64,000 nt of DNA from Arthrobacter sp. Soil762 (GCF_001428335.1 NZ_LMSG01000012.1:583346-647345); one strand, 5' to 3'; positions 28,060-38,203 are shown, numbered from the stretch's first letter. Translations and numbers: made by a program. Notes: generated by a model not told the origin, from the letters alone.

Positions 28060-29492
28060 AATTCTCTCTGTTCTCGGCTAGCAAGTATCGCCAGCGATAA
28101 GACAACCCACAGGAAACACACTGAAGGGGAGGTGCGGGCGGCTTCGATTTTTACTTCATCCAATAGAATGTACAGAACGATAACGGCAGCGCTCAGAGAT
28201 GCTGTACGGCGGAGGAAAATTCCTCGCAAAAGCTTGCATAAGATCAAAGAAACCAACAATACGAAAAAGACAAGGATAACGATCCCACCGGACCACAGAA
28301 GCCACAGATAAAGACTGTGAGGAAAAGTTCCTATTTGCTCATATGGATAATCAAACCCGTTACCAATTAGACCCGACTCGACAAACCCCGGTAGTTGAGT
28401 GAAGTAGTCCCAAACACTCGCTCTGTTTAGAGTTGATTCTATGCTGCCATCGAGTTGAATCGAAGTAAGCCGTGCATATAGGGGCAATGTTGAAAGGGTT
28501 CCGATTGAAGCGAAGATCGCTACGGTCAGTCCGCCGACTACGGCTAGAGTCTTTCCGGCTGATTCACGGAATAGGAATGCCGATGTCAAAGCAAGCATTG
28601 GAACAACCGCGCACAGAATGACTATCGGACCTCTTGATTGCGTAGCCAGGAGAAGGATGAAGCTTGATACTAAAAGCGCACCGGATGCCAGCCTCCATAT
28701 TCGACTATTATCAAAAAATATTGCCGTCAGGCCGAGTAAAATTATCGCACCGTAGAATTCTGCGACTAGTTCATAATCGCCTAAAGACCCCACGAATCTG
28801 CCTGCGTTGAACGTACCGACGTTCAACGCACGCCCGGTGCCGAGTAGATACAGGTCGTAGGTAACCGCGATGGCCCCGCCGGCTAAGACCGCGCGGCGGG
28901 CACTGGCAAATGAAGGCAATTGCGAAAGTGGGGTCCAAGAAATCAAGATTGCGAAAGTGATACCGCTTATCCATGGCATGAGGCTAAGCAGGCTTTGCGA
29001 ATTAGACAACGTGGAAATGATCGCCCAGACCGCGAAGCCGATGAGGCTAAAGTGCACGGCGCCAAAGTTTGCGTTGCCCGGAGTTAAGGTCGCGGTTGCA
29101 TTGAGTGTGCGCTTGTTGGCCGCAAAGCCAAAAGCCGTTATTAACGCTGTAAGCATAGACAGTAGTACTACGAAGTCAATTCCACCTATGTCGCGCTTGG
29201 CAACGACTAGCAAACAAGCGTTGAGAAAAAACATCAACATTAACTTTGGCCGGTTGCTCATGGTAGCCAACACAACGATTCCAGCCAAGGCTACTGCTGA
29301 AACGGCCGCCAACACGAGTGGGAACCGTCCCCACGCAACTAGAATGGCCAACACAAGGCCGGCGGCGCCTCCCCCTGCCCAACCCCAATGAGCTTTCGAC
29401 ATCTGGAATCTCCGAGGCTCGGGCTCATGTCCAAGATCCTGCGTCATGTGACTCTGATGGCTCATTGGCTTGAGGTTCATGCTCAGATTCAC
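28056..29492 (-). CDS. O-antigen polymerase/ligase-like membrane protein (Wzy-like)
   Basis: A 478-aa polytopic protein with about eleven hydrophobic segments and a large extracellular loop before the last ones (the region around LNRASVWDYFTQLPGFVESG and IGNGFDYPYEQIGTFPHSLY). That pattern, with HS-x-Y in the loop, is typical of Wzy/WaaL proteins. GTG 29492 is the first possible start; several in-frame ATGs follow within 30 codons, so the true start is uncertain. It overlaps the ABC gene by four bases. It probably polymerises the repeat unit outside the membrane. Confidence 0.8.
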   Translation of the reverse strand: MNLSMNLKPMSHQSHMTQDLGHEPEPRRFQMSKAHWGWAGGGAAGLVLAILVAWGRFPLVLAAVSAVALAGIVVLATMSNRPKLMLMFFLNACLLVVAKRDIGGIDFVVLLSMLTALITAFGFAANKRTLNATATLTPGNANFGAVHFSLIGFAVWAIISTLSNSQSLLSLMPWISGITFAILISWTPLSQLPSFASARRAVLAGGAIAVTYDLYLLGTGRALNVGTFNAGRFVGSLGDYELVAEFYGAIILLGLTAIFFDNSRIWRLASGALLVSSFILLLATQSRGPIVILCAVVPMLALTSAFLFRESAGKTLAVVGGLTVAIFASIGTLSTLPLYARLTSIQLDGSIESTLNRASVWDYFTQLPGFVESGLIGNGFDYPYEQIGTFPHSLYLWLLWSGGIVILVFFVLLVSLILCKLLRGIFLRRTASLSAAVIVLYILLDEVKIEAARTSPSVCFLWVVLSLAILASREQREL

Positions 29493-29535
29493 AGAGCTTC
29501 GGACAGTCGCCGCGTCGGCATAGATGAAGGCTCAG

Positions 29536-30345
29536 TCACTTTTCGTCGCTCCATCCATTGTCCTTGATATCCCTACAAGCAACGATGAGGAACTCGAAGT
29601 TTCCGATAAGGTACCTGCGCCAAAGGCGTTTTGGTTGGCTGCACAGTCGAAAGAACCATTCGAAGCCGATCAAGCGAACCCATTTGGGGGCCTCCTTTAC
29701 AGTCCCCGCGGCAAAATCAAACGCCGCGCCGACTGCGATCGTAGTGGCACCAATAGAGGCTGCCAAGCGTCGCGCTTCCCAGTCCTGTTTGGGTGTTCCC
29801 AGGCCCACCCACACAATGTCGGGCGTGGTGGTACTGATCCGAAGATCCTGTAATTCCAGCTCTGGCCCGCTCAGAGGTCGATACGGGGGGCTCTCAATTC
29901 CGACAATGTCGCATCCAGGGTATCTTGTCGACAATGTGTCTTGAAGCCGGGCCAAAACTTCGGGCGACGAGCCAAGAAGGAAGTGTCGAATTCCATATTG
30001 TCGGCCTACATCAAAAACGTCAAGGAACAGCTGCGGGCCCCTTACGTGGTGCAGTCTGGGCGTCTTCCTTCGCAATCTGGAGAGGATAGTGAGTGGCTTG
30101 CCATCCGGTAAGTTAAGGGCTCCCGTTGAAAACAAATCCGCATATTGACGGTCTCGTGCGGCAAGTGAAGTCGTGTAGGCATTAACAAGATGTACGTGGA
30201 CCGCGGACGAGCCCTTCGATCGCTGGGCAAGGGCGCAAAGGCCGTGAGCTGCCTCAGTCCCAGTACCAGACGCAAGTGAGACTGGGCCGAATTGCTGAAA
30301 TCCGACTGGCCACAGCGAAGGCCCAACAGTTGAGACTGGCGTCAT
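29536..30345 (-). CDS. WecG/TagA/CpsF-family glycosyltransferase (GT26)
   Basis: A 269-aa transferase that adds the second sugar to a polyprenyl-diphosphate-linked primer. Family blocks are HLVNAYTTSLAARD near the start, NLPDGKPLTILSRL, VRGPQLFLDVFDVGRQYGI, FLLGSSPEVLARLQ, PDIVWVGLGTPKQDWEA and AVGAAFDFAAGTVKEAPKW. ATG 30345 has GGGGAA just before it; the longer frame to 30465 adds an unrelated hydrophobic stretch. It is the first gene of the minus-strand glycan operon and divergent from gmd. Confidence 0.87.
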   Translation of the reverse strand: MTPVSTVGPSLWPVGFQQFGPVSLASGTGTEAAHGLCALAQRSKGSSAVHVHLVNAYTTSLAARDRQYADLFSTGALNLPDGKPLTILSRLRRKTPRLHHVRGPQLFLDVFDVGRQYGIRHFLLGSSPEVLARLQDTLSTRYPGCDIVGIESPPYRPLSGPELELQDLRISTTTPDIVWVGLGTPKQDWEARRLAASIGATTIAVGAAFDFAAGTVKEAPKWVRLIGFEWFFRLCSQPKRLWRRYLIGNFEFLIVACRDIKDNGWSDEK

Positions 30346-30644
30346 TTCCCCAAGATCCTTTGTTGATTTAGCCAGCAACGTCTGCGCGAATGCTACCGGC
30401 GCAATCACGAACAAGGCTGCGGCATTCCCCAATGCGTCGACTACGTTGGCAGGCGTGCAAGCCAACGTCTAAGCCAAGGATACCCGCCAGACCCGAACGC
30501 AAGCGAATCCCGCCGTCATGGGTCGGCGCCGTTGAGTGAAACGCATGATCCATTGGCTAGGATGTCTGCAGGGTCATCCGCTGAGCCAACTGCTGCCGGC
30601 ACCAGACGCCACTTCGACACATCGACAAAATCATGGGGATAGTA
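30346..30644. promoter_or_regulatory. Divergent promoter region between the two glycan operons
   Basis: About 300 bases separate the GT26 gene (minus) and gmd (plus) and must hold both operon promoters. No convincing -35/-10 pair or operator stood out by eye. The ribosome-binding site GGGGA for gmd lies at 30635-30639. Confidence 0.4.
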
Positions 30645-31673
30645 ATGATAAAACGCGCACTTATAACGGGCATCACAGGGCAGGATGGCTCTTATCTTGC
30701 GGAACTTTTGCTAAAAAAAGGCTACGAAGTGCACGGTCTGATCCGGCGGGCATCGACGTTTAACACCGCGCGCGTTGATCACCTCTACGTCGACCCGCAC
30801 GATTCGAATGCGAAGCTATTTCTCCACTACGGCGATCTGAGCGATGGAGCACGGCTGGTAACCCTTCTCGCTGAAATCAAGCCCGACGAGGTCTATAACT
30901 TGGCGGCACAATCCCACGTCCGGGTCTCCTTCGATGAACCCGAGCACACCGCTGACACAACGGGAGTTGGGACAATTCGCCTTCTGGAGGCTGTCCGAAT
31001 GTCCGGCATCGAAACCAGGTTCTATCAGGCATCATCATCGGAAATGTTTGGCGCCACGCCTCCCCCCCAGAACGAAGACACTCCGTTCTACCCTCGTTCA
31101 CCGTATGGAGCAGCGAAGGTATATAGCTACTGGATTACCAAGAACTACCGTGAGGCTTACGGCATGTTCGCCGTCAATGGCATCCTGTTCAACCACGAAT
31201 CGCCACGCCGAGGTGAAACTTTCGTAACCCGAAAGATTACGCGTGCTGTCGCCGCCATCAAAGCCGGCAAGCAAGACCTGCTGTATATGGGAAACCTCGA
31301 CGCCGTTCGTGACTGGGGTTACGCTGCGGAATACGTCGAGGGCATGTGGCGCATGCTCCAGGCCGACGAGCCCGACGACTTTGTGCTGGCAACTGGCGGC
31401 AACTACACAGTGCGCGATTTCCTTCAGATTTCATTTGAGCATGCCGGCTTGAACTGGGAAACCCATGTCCGCTTTGATGAGCGATACCTGCGTCCAACGG
31501 AAGTTGACGCTCTTGTCGGAGACGCTTCTAAAGCGCAGGAAAAGCTTGGCTGGAAGGCATCGGTTCATACGCCAGAGTTGGCGCGAATCATGGTCGACGC
31601 TGACATGGAAGCCCTCAAGCATGCAGGGAATCACTGGATTGACGCCGTCGAGCTCGAAAGCTGGAAGAACTAG
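30645..31673 (+). CDS. gmd: GDP-mannose 4,6-dehydratase
   Basis: Makes GDP-4-keto-6-deoxymannose, the first step to GDP-fucose. The protein (342 aa from ATG 30645) has the NADP-binding [31 protein letters not shown], the catalytic ASSSEMFG Ser and [11 protein letters not shown]yr/Lys, and [19 protein letters not shown], all diagnostic of Gmd. ATG 30633 is also in frame but lies upstream of the GGGGA site. Its stop codon TAG shares one base with the GTG start of fcl, so the pair is tightly coupled. Confidence 0.95.
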   Translation: MIKRALITGITGQDGSYLAELLLKKGYEVHGLIRRASTFNTARVDHLYVDPHDSNAKLFLHYGDLSDGARLVTLLAEIKPDEVYNLAAQSHVRVSFDEPEHTADTTGVGTIRLLEAVRMSGIETRFYQASSSEMFGATPPPQNEDTPFYPRSPYGAAKVYSYWITKNYREAYGMFAVNGILFNHESPRRGETFVTRKITRAVAAIKAGKQDLLYMGNLDAVRDWGYAAEYVEGMWRMLQADEPDDFVLATGGNYTVRDFLQISFEHAGLNWETHVRFDERYLRPTEVDALVGDASKAQEKLGWKASVHTPELARIMVDADMEALKHAGNHWIDAVELESWKN

Positions 31674-32647
31674 TGGCCGACGACGTCACCTTCAAACCAA
31701 CATTGCTGGACCGCTCCTCGACCTTCTACGTCGCAGGTCATCGGGGACTTGTTGGTTCTGCCGTCTGGCGGAACCTAGAAGCCGAAGGCTTCACGAATCT
31801 TCTCGGGCGCACCTCCTCCGAACTCGACTTGAAGGATCGCGACGCGGTTTTCGCTTTCTTTGCGGAGTCAAAGCCTCGCTACGTAGTGCTCGCGGCTGCC
31901 AAGGTCGGCGGTATTCTTGCAAATAGTACTTATCCGGTTGATTTCCTTAGTGACAACTTGAGGATCCAGGTAAACGTCCTCGATGCAGCACGGGAACATA
32001 ACGTGGAGCGTCTCCTGTTTTTGGGTTCTTCCTGCATCTATCCGAAATTTGCGGAACAACCGATACGCGAAGATTCCCTCCTCACGGGGCACTTGGAACA
32101 AACCAACGATGCATATGCAATTGCCAAAATTGCAGGAATCATGCAGATTCAGGCTACTCGCCGGCAATACGGTCTTCCGTGGATCTCGGCCATGCCAACC
32201 AATCTGTACGGACCGGGAGACAACTTCTCACCTACAGGTTCACACGTCTTGCCTGCCTTGATAAGACGCTACGACGAGGCGGCAAGGTCCGGCGCGCAGG
32301 TCGTAACTAACTGGGGAACCGGCTCGCCGCGTAGGGAGTTCCTGCATGTGGACGACATGGCAGCAGCTTGCCTTTACCTACTGGAAAACTACGACGGTCC
32401 TTCGCAGGTCAATGTGGGGACTGGAAACGATGTGACCATTCGTGAGCTTGCGTCATTAGTTGCATCTGCGGTCGGCTACACGGGCGAAATTGCATGGGAT
32501 ACGAGCAAGCCCGATGGAACGCCTAGAAAACTGCTCGACGTTTCCACGTTGACCGACGCCGGATGGACCGCTTCGATTGGACTTGAATACGGAATTCAAA
32601 CAACAGTCGAATGGTTCAGAAACAATACTGTGTCTGTTCGCAGCTAA
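31673..32647 (+). CDS. fcl: GDP-L-fucose synthase
   Basis: Epimerises and reduces the Gmd product to GDP-L-fucose. The 324-aa protein has [56 protein letters not shown] with the catalytic Ser, YAIAKIAGI with Tyr/Lys, and [14 protein letters not shown] 31673 overlaps the last base of the gmd stop. Together with gmd it supplies the GT11 transferases at 15084 and 24572. Confidence 0.94.
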   Translation: MADDVTFKPTLLDRSSTFYVAGHRGLVGSAVWRNLEAEGFTNLLGRTSSELDLKDRDAVFAFFAESKPRYVVLAAAKVGGILANSTYPVDFLSDNLRIQVNVLDAAREHNVERLLFLGSSCIYPKFAEQPIREDSLLTGHLEQTNDAYAIAKIAGIMQIQATRRQYGLPWISAMPTNLYGPGDNFSPTGSHVLPALIRRYDEAARSGAQVVTNWGTGSPRREFLHVDDMAAACLYLLENYDGPSQVNVGTGNDVTIRELASLVASAVGYTGEIAWDTSKPDGTPRKLLDVSTLTDAGWTASIGLEYGIQTTVEWFRNNTVSVRS

Positions 32648-32674
32648 GTCGTTGTTTGGAATGGGGGATGCTCG

Positions 32675-34111
32675 GTGAGTGAGGACGCCAATTGGCGCAG
32701 GCGTTCGTCAAGGCTCTTACGAATAGTTGATGCCTTCATCGTTGTATGGGCCGTCGTCGGGGCATTCCTGATACGGTTCGGCCTTGACCCTGAATCGAGT
32801 ACCGCTGGCCGAGACGTCCCTTACGTCTGGCTTTCCGTGGTCCTTGCCGCTGGATGGTGGTTCATGCTGGGAGCTTGGAATAGTCGGCAGAGCAGGATTC
32901 TAGGGTCGGGGCCGGACGAATACAAGCGAGTCGCTGCAGCCTCGCTTTGGTTGTTCGGCATCATCGCCATAGTTTCCTACGTCTTCCGAATTGACACGGC
33001 ACGTGGGTACGTAGGGCTGGCGCTGCCCGTGGGGCTAATCGGCCTTCTGCTTGGTCGGTGGTTGATCAGGCAACACCTAACTGTCAGGCGGGGGCAAGGC
33101 CAAAGTATGTCCCGGCTACTCCTGGTGGGTGGGCCGGGTGCCGTCTCGCACTTGGCATCGACACTGCATGGCGCCAAGCACGCGGGCTACCTCCCAGTCG
33201 CGGTGTACATGCCGGGAGAGCACTCTGCCGCTGGGGTGGAACCGAACTCGGGGCTGACCATAGTGGGCCACAAACCGGACACGCAGTCCATAGTTGCTGC
33301 GTTGGAAGCCTGCGGCGCCGATGCGGTAGCGGTGTCTGCGGGCGTTCAATTGCATCCTCAGACTCTCCGTCATTTGGGATGGGAGTTGGCGGCTCGGAAC
33401 ATTGGGCTGATAATGGCCCCCGCCCTCACAGACATTGCTGGACCTCGGATACATACGCAGCAGGTCGCAGGCTTACCTCTAATTCATGTCACGACGCCGA
33501 CACTTGAAGCAGGACAACGAGTCGCGAAGCGGCTTTTTGACCTTTTTGCAGCTGGCCTTCTGCTATTACTTGCATCACCAGTAATGATCCTAGTTGCCGT
33601 CCTGGTAAAACTGGAAAGCGGGGGTCCCGTACTTTTCCGTCAGGAACGAGTGGGTATAGAAGGGAACCACTTCTATATGCTCAAGTTCCGGTCAATGGTG
33701 ATCGACGCCGAAGCCCGCCTAACCGATTTGGCCTGGAAGAACGAGGGCAGCGGCCCTCTCTTCAAAATGAAGAATGACCCACGTGTGACACCCATGGGAA
33801 GATTCCTGAGGCGATTCAGCGTGGATGAATTGCCTCAGCTGTTTAACGTCCTCAGTGGATCAATGAGTCTTGTCGGCCCACGCCCTCCGCTTCCCCTGGA
33901 GGTCGCGGCCTATGAAAACGACGTTCGCCGTCGTCTGCTGGTCAAGCCTGGGCTCACAGGACTGTGGCAAGTCAGTGGCCGCTCCAACCTGTCATGGCAG
34001 GACTCAGTCCGCTTGGACTTGTACTACGTAGAAAATTGGTCGCTGGCGGGCGACCTCGTTATTATCCTCCGAACCGTCCGCGCTGTTTTTCGCAGCACAG
34101 GCGCTTACTGA
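32675..34111 (+). CDS. Polyprenyl-phosphate sugar-1-phosphate transferase (WbaP/CpsE type)
   Basis: Starts repeat-unit synthesis by placing a sugar-1-phosphate on undecaprenyl phosphate. The 478-aa protein has four N-terminal membrane segments, a CoA-binding-like domain (LLLVGGPGAVSHL), a further segment (LFDLFAAGLLLLLASPVMIL) and the catalytic bacterial-sugar-transferase domain (GPVLFRQERVGIEGNHFYML, KFRSM, VDELPQLFNVL, SLVGPRPPLP, VKPGLTGLWQVSGRS). GTG 32675 follows GGGGGATGCTCG. First sugar (glucose or galactose) cannot be decided. Confidence 0.9.
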   Translation: MSEDANWRRRSSRLLRIVDAFIVVWAVVGAFLIRFGLDPESSTAGRDVPYVWLSVVLAAGWWFMLGAWNSRQSRILGSGPDEYKRVAAASLWLFGIIAIVSYVFRIDTARGYVGLALPVGLIGLLLGRWLIRQHLTVRRGQGQSMSRLLLVGGPGAVSHLASTLHGAKHAGYLPVAVYMPGEHSAAGVEPNSGLTIVGHKPDTQSIVAALEACGADAVAVSAGVQLHPQTLRHLGWELAARNIGLIMAPALTDIAGPRIHTQQVAGLPLIHVTTPTLEAGQRVAKRLFDLFAAGLLLLLASPVMILVAVLVKLESGGPVLFRQERVGIEGNHFYMLKFRSMVIDAEARLTDLAWKNEGSGPLFKMKNDPRVTPMGRFLRRFSVDELPQLFNVLSGSMSLVGPRPPLPLEVAAYENDVRRRLLVKPGLTGLWQVSGRSNLSWQDSVRLDLYYVENWSLAGDLVIILRTVRAVFRSTGAY

Positions 34112-34168
34112 TCTCGCTGATCTCATTTCGGCGTGGACAACTGACCTATTGGGGAAGGAACCATTACA

Positions 34169-35482
34169 ATGCGCATATCTGTAATAGGGTGCGGCTATCT
34201 GGGCGCTGTTCATGCGGCCTGCATGGCGAAGTTGGGCCACGAGGTGGTCGGAATTGATGTGGACGCGCGGAAAATCGCAGAACTCTCCGCAGCACGTGCG
34301 CCCTTTTACGAGCCAGGCCTTGAAGACCTCCTCAGGGAGGTTCAGGAAACAGGACGGCTATCGTTCACCACAGACTTAGCAGCTGCCGCAGGAAGCGCCG
34401 TGCACTTCATTTGTGTGGGCACGCCGCAGAAAAAGGGAGAAAACGGTGCTGACCTCAAATACGTGGACGCGGCCACAACAGGACTCCTTCCCTACCTTTC
34501 CCCAGGCGACATCGTGGTGGGGAAATCCACGGTTCCGGTGGGAACGGCCTCACGTCTGGCGGACCTTCTCAGCGGAGAACAACCTGAGGCGCATCTGGTC
34601 TGGAATCCGGAGTTTCTTCGTGAAGGCCACGCAGTTGCGGATACTCTCCACCCTGACCGATTCGTGTACGGAGTTTCCAACGGTTCAGAAGACCATCCGG
34701 CAGTTGCCGTCCTGGACGCCGTTTACTCGGCTCCTCTCGCAGCAGGGACTCCCCGTCTCGTGACCGACCATCCGACCGCGGAGCTCGTCAAGGCGGCCGC
34801 AAACTCCTTCCTTGCCACAAAGATTTCATTCATCAACGCCATGGCTGAAGTCTGCGAAGCAGCAGGAGCAGACGTCACACAACTCGCCGACGCTATCGGC
34901 ATGGATGACCGGATCGGCCGGAAGTTCCTTAACGCCGGCATCGGATTTGGCGGAGGCTGTCTACCTAAGGACATCCGCGCGTTTATGGCCCGAGCCGGAG
35001 AGCTTGGCGCCGATCAAGCGCTGACATTCCTCCGCGAGGTAGATGCCATCAACATGCGCCGGAGAACCCGAGTGGTTGAGCTTGCGCGCCATTTATGCGA
35101 CGGGTCCCTGCTGGGCAAGCGAGTCACCGTGCTTGGCGCCGCATTCAAGCCTGAAAGCGACGACGTTCGCGATTCGCCTGCCCTCAGCATTGCGGCACAA
35201 CTTCAGCTGCAAGGCGCTGTGGTGACCGTGACGGATCCGAAGGCTCTGGCCAACGCCGCACGTAGATTCCCAGAGCTCCACTATGAAGCCGACACTTGGG
35301 CTGCAGTCCAGAATGCGGATGCTTTGCTGTTGCTTACAGAGTGGCAGGAGTACCGCGACTTGGACCCCTACGAGTTGGCGGGGTCAGTTTCGTCACCCCG
35401 GGTCCTCGATGGCCGCAACGTTTTGGACGCGGCCAAGTGGCGGGCTGCTGGATGGAACTACCGTGGATTAGGACGGCCCTGA
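34169..35482 (+). CDS. ugd: UDP-glucose 6-dehydrogenase
   Basis: Oxidises UDP-glucose to UDP-glucuronate. The 437-aa protein shows the NAD motif ISVIGCGYLGAVHAACMA, GKSTVPVGTA, the substrate block NPEFLREGHAVADTLHPDRF, and the catalytic-Cys segment GIGFGGGCLPKDIRAF, then VLGAAFKPESDDVRDSPAL. A GGGGAAGGAA site precedes ATG 34169. It continues the gmd-fcl-sugar transferase operon; with galU (38894) it forms the route from glucose-1-phosphate to UDP-glucuronate. Confidence 0.94.
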   Translation: MRISVIGCGYLGAVHAACMAKLGHEVVGIDVDARKIAELSAARAPFYEPGLEDLLREVQETGRLSFTTDLAAAAGSAVHFICVGTPQKKGENGADLKYVDAATTGLLPYLSPGDIVVGKSTVPVGTASRLADLLSGEQPEAHLVWNPEFLREGHAVADTLHPDRFVYGVSNGSEDHPAVAVLDAVYSAPLAAGTPRLVTDHPTAELVKAAANSFLATKISFINAMAEVCEAAGADVTQLADAIGMDDRIGRKFLNAGIGFGGGCLPKDIRAFMARAGELGADQALTFLREVDAINMRRRTRVVELARHLCDGSLLGKRVTVLGAAFKPESDDVRDSPALSIAAQLQLQGAVVTVTDPKALANAARRFPELHYEADTWAAVQNADALLLLTEWQEYRDLDPYELAGSVSSPRVLDGRNVLDAAKWRAAGWNYRGLGRP

Positions 35483-35484
35483 CG

Positions 35485-37359
35485 ATGGCTGAAACTCAAG
35501 ACACCTCGGCCAATATCGCCCAGTTCGGGACACTACGGCGTTCAAAATCCGGCCGGAAAAGTCTTCGCCGACGACTCGTGGTCGCGCTGGCCTCATCAGG
35601 AGGCATCTCTCTCATTGCGGTGTCGGGTGCAGCATGGCTGGGAAGCAAAGCCTCAGAGATAAACTCCGAACTCACTACGGCGGCCCACCTGATCCCCTCC
35701 CTTAAAGAGGAGATAGCTGCTAACAACGCCGTTGGGGCTGCGGCCACAGTTAATGAACTTCTCATCCACACGGCCACGGCGAAACAGGCCGCTGACGACC
35801 CTCTCTGGACCTTGGCGTCGACCTTGCCAGGGCTTGGGTCAAACTTCAGCGCCGTCGCCGAGGTTGCCCGATCTGCCGACGATGTGGCCAACCTCGGCCT
35901 CGCCCCGCTCGTAAAGGTCTACAGCTCCCTCAATTGGGAAACGCTTCTCCCCAGTGCCTCAGGTACTGATCTGGAACCGCTGAGATCAGCCTCGCCAAGA
36001 ATTTCTGGGGCAGCCCATGCCGTGCGGCTGTCAGCGGACAGGCTGCGTCAGATCGATACCACGAAGCTGGTGCCTCAAGTGGCCGACCCTTTGACTACTG
36101 CGAGAGATCAACTGCAGGACCTCACCGGGGCTCTCGACGCCGCCGCCAACGCCTCGAACATTGCCCCTGGAATGCTCGGCGCGCAAACACCACGCAACTA
36201 CCTCCTCATCATCCAGAACAATGCCGAGACTAGGGCCTCTGGCGGCATACCTGGAGCGCTTGCCGTTCTCAGCCTCGACAAGGGAAGTCTGACGCTCGGC
36301 TCACAAAGCAGCGCGAGTGATATCGGTATCATGTCCCCAATAGTGCCTTTGGACCCCCAGCAACAACAGATCTACTCCGGGCGCATGGGCAAGTTCATGC
36401 AAGATGTAAATCTCACACCTGACTTTCCAACAGCAGCCAGCACCGCTCAGGCCATGTGGGAGAGAAAGTCCGGACAGCGCGTTGACGGTGTGATCTCCAT
36501 TGACCCGGTGGCATTGGGATACATCCTGGACGCTACCGGCCCTGTGAGGATCACGAATCCGGAACTCGTGGAACTCGCGTCCGTAGGCTTGCCCACAGAG
36601 CTGTCCGGTAAGAACGTCGTCCAGACCTTGCTCTCTGACGTATATGCCAAGATCGATCGGCCCGCTCTCCAAGATGTCTACTTCGCCGGTGTTGCTCAAG
36701 AAATTTTTGCAGCCCTGTCGAACGGAAAGGGAAACGCAAAGGGCCTAATCGAAGGGCTGACGCGCGGTACCAACGAGGGACGTGTTCTAGTCTGGTCCGG
36801 AGTGCCAGCCGAACAGTCTGTCATAGCCAAGTACGCTGTCAGCGGATCCATTGCTGGACCAAGCGTTGCCCCAGCCCAATTTGGTGTCTACTTCAACGAC
36901 GGCACCGGCGCAAAGATGGATTACCACGTCAAGCGAACTGTTCAGCTTGTGAAGGAATGCGCGCAGTACGGGTACAAGCAAACCACCGTTCGCGTTACGA
37001 GCACAAACACTGCCTCGGCCGACGCCGCAACGTCGCTCCCGGCCTACGTCACCGGTGGTGGCGCTTTCGGTGTTCCCGCCGGATCAGTTCAAACCAACAT
37101 CGTGGCGTACGGTCCTGTCCAAGCAAACGTAGAAACTGCCAAAGTCGACGGTCAGAGAACTGACTTCGCTCCATACGTCCACAGCAACAGGCCCGTGGGC
37201 GTTCTGGCCATTAGGCTCGCGCCAGGCGAAAGCCGCACTGTGGAGTTCACTTTCGGGAAGATTGTGCAACACACCGAACCTACCGTCGTTGTCACGCCCA
37301 CTGTCCAAGCAGTCAAAGATGTGATCTTGCCCACAAAGAATTCCTCATGTGGACAGTAA
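35485..37359 (+). CDS. DUF4012 family exported protein
   Basis: A 624-aa protein that starts two bases after ugd at ATG 35485 (MAETQDTSANIAQFG). A basic N-terminus is followed by one membrane segment (VVALASSGGISLIAVSGAAW). The outside domain includes APGMLGAQTPRNYLLIIQNN and AETRASGGIPGALAVLSLDK, characteristic of DUF4012, and continues with a beta-rich C-terminus. DUF4012 proteins recur in actinobacterial exopolysaccharide loci; the biochemical role is not established. Its place right after ugd suggests a role in polysaccharide attachment or export. Confidence 0.85.
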   Translation: MAETQDTSANIAQFGTLRRSKSGRKSLRRRLVVALASSGGISLIAVSGAAWLGSKASEINSELTTAAHLIPSLKEEIAANNAVGAAATVNELLIHTATAKQAADDPLWTLASTLPGLGSNFSAVAEVARSADDVANLGLAPLVKVYSSLNWETLLPSASGTDLEPLRSASPRISGAAHAVRLSADRLRQIDTTKLVPQVADPLTTARDQLQDLTGALDAAANASNIAPGMLGAQTPRNYLLIIQNNAETRASGGIPGALAVLSLDKGSLTLGSQSSASDIGIMSPIVPLDPQQQQIYSGRMGKFMQDVNLTPDFPTAASTAQAMWERKSGQRVDGVISIDPVALGYILDATGPVRITNPELVELASVGLPTELSGKNVVQTLLSDVYAKIDRPALQDVYFAGVAQEIFAALSNGKGNAKGLIEGLTRGTNEGRVLVWSGVPAEQSVIAKYAVSGSIAGPSVAPAQFGVYFNDGTGAKMDYHVKRTVQLVKECAQYGYKQTTVRVTSTNTASADAATSLPAYVTGGGAFGVPAGSVQTNIVAYGPVQANVETAKVDGQRTDFAPYVHSNRPVGVLAIRLAPGESRTVEFTFGKIVQHTEPTVVVTPTVQAVKDVILPTKNSSCGQ

Positions 37360-37536
37360 TCGTGGACTGCGTATTAACACTATGTAAACCAATTGGATTG
37401 AGATTGCTGGCCACCGGAAGTGGATGGTATCGTCTTTGTGGGATATACATCCGGGATTTCCGCACAGGTCTCATGCGGAGAGGAATCCTCCTCAATTCGG
37501 ATACATCAAAAACTTAACGTCTCCGGGGGGACAACG

Positions 37537-38127
37537 ATGAAAAAAACACTCGCAGCACTCGCACTTGCAGGCTCAATTGCACTTATCGGCTCACCCGCCG
37601 TTGCCGCCGAATACCCGGCTCTCCCGCCTCAGGCTGCTGTTTCTGACGGCACTGTGGGCCCGGGCGAAGACTTCGTCTTCCGCGGCCAGGGATTCCTTGC
37701 CGGCGAACCCCTGATCATCACCGTTACACCGGGTAACCCGCCCGCAGCCGGCGGCGCCAACATCGCCGGTGGTACCTCTTTCTCGGCCAAGATCCCTGTC
37801 TTCCTTGCACCCCAGACGTTCAACACAACTGCTGACGCTCAGGGTGCAATCGTTTTCCCGCTCTCGCTCGGTGAAGCGGGCACCTACTCCATCACCGCTA
37901 CGGGTACTATTTCAGGCGTGACCGTCGGCCCCGTAACCGTTGCAGTGGACCCGACCTTTGCCAGCAACGGCGCGCCTTTGTCCAACACCGGTGGCGCACC
38001 GCTGGCCAACACCGGCGCTGATTCCGGCCTGATCCTCTGGACGCTGGTTGGCGCAGGCGCACTGGCCGCAGGCGCAGCCTCAGTGGTTGTTGTTCGCCGC
38101 CGCGCAAAGAACGAGGTTGCTGCCTAA
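37537..38127 (+). CDS. Secreted surface protein with LAXTG-type sortase signal
   Basis: A 196-aa exported protein. The signal peptide (MKKTLAALALAGSIALIGSP, then AVAAEYPA) is clear, with GGGGGGA before the ATG. One beta-sandwich-like domain with many Gly/Thr follows. The C-terminus has LSNTGGAPLANTGADS, a hydrophobic segment (ILWTLVGAGALAAGAASVVV) and RRRAKNEVAA, which is a complete cell-wall sorting signal of the LAXTG class used by class E sortases. Two TG motifs in tandem are unusual. No sortase gene is in the window. A strong terminator follows. Confidence 0.85.
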   Translation: MKKTLAALALAGSIALIGSPAVAAEYPALPPQAAVSDGTVGPGEDFVFRGQGFLAGEPLIITVTPGNPPAAGGANIAGGTSFSAKIPVFLAPQTFNTTADAQGAIVFPLSLGEAGTYSITATGTISGVTVGPVTVAVDPTFASNGAPLSNTGGAPLANTGADSGLILWTLVGAGALAAGAASVVVVRRRAKNEVAA

Positions 38128-38150
38128 CCGCAGCACTCACCAGCACCAAC

Positions 38151-38194
38151 GAGGGTGGGTGGTTCTCCGGGAAACCGGAGAACCACCCACCCTC
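38151..38194 (+). terminator. Strong hairpin terminator after the surface protein gene
   Basis: A perfect 20-base-pair stem: 38151-38170 pairs with 38175-38194 around a GAAA loop, followed by TGCGTTT. It starts 23 bases after the stop codon and closes the gmd-to-surface-protein transcript. Confidence 0.88.
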
Positions 38195-38203
38195 TGCGTT
38201 TAA

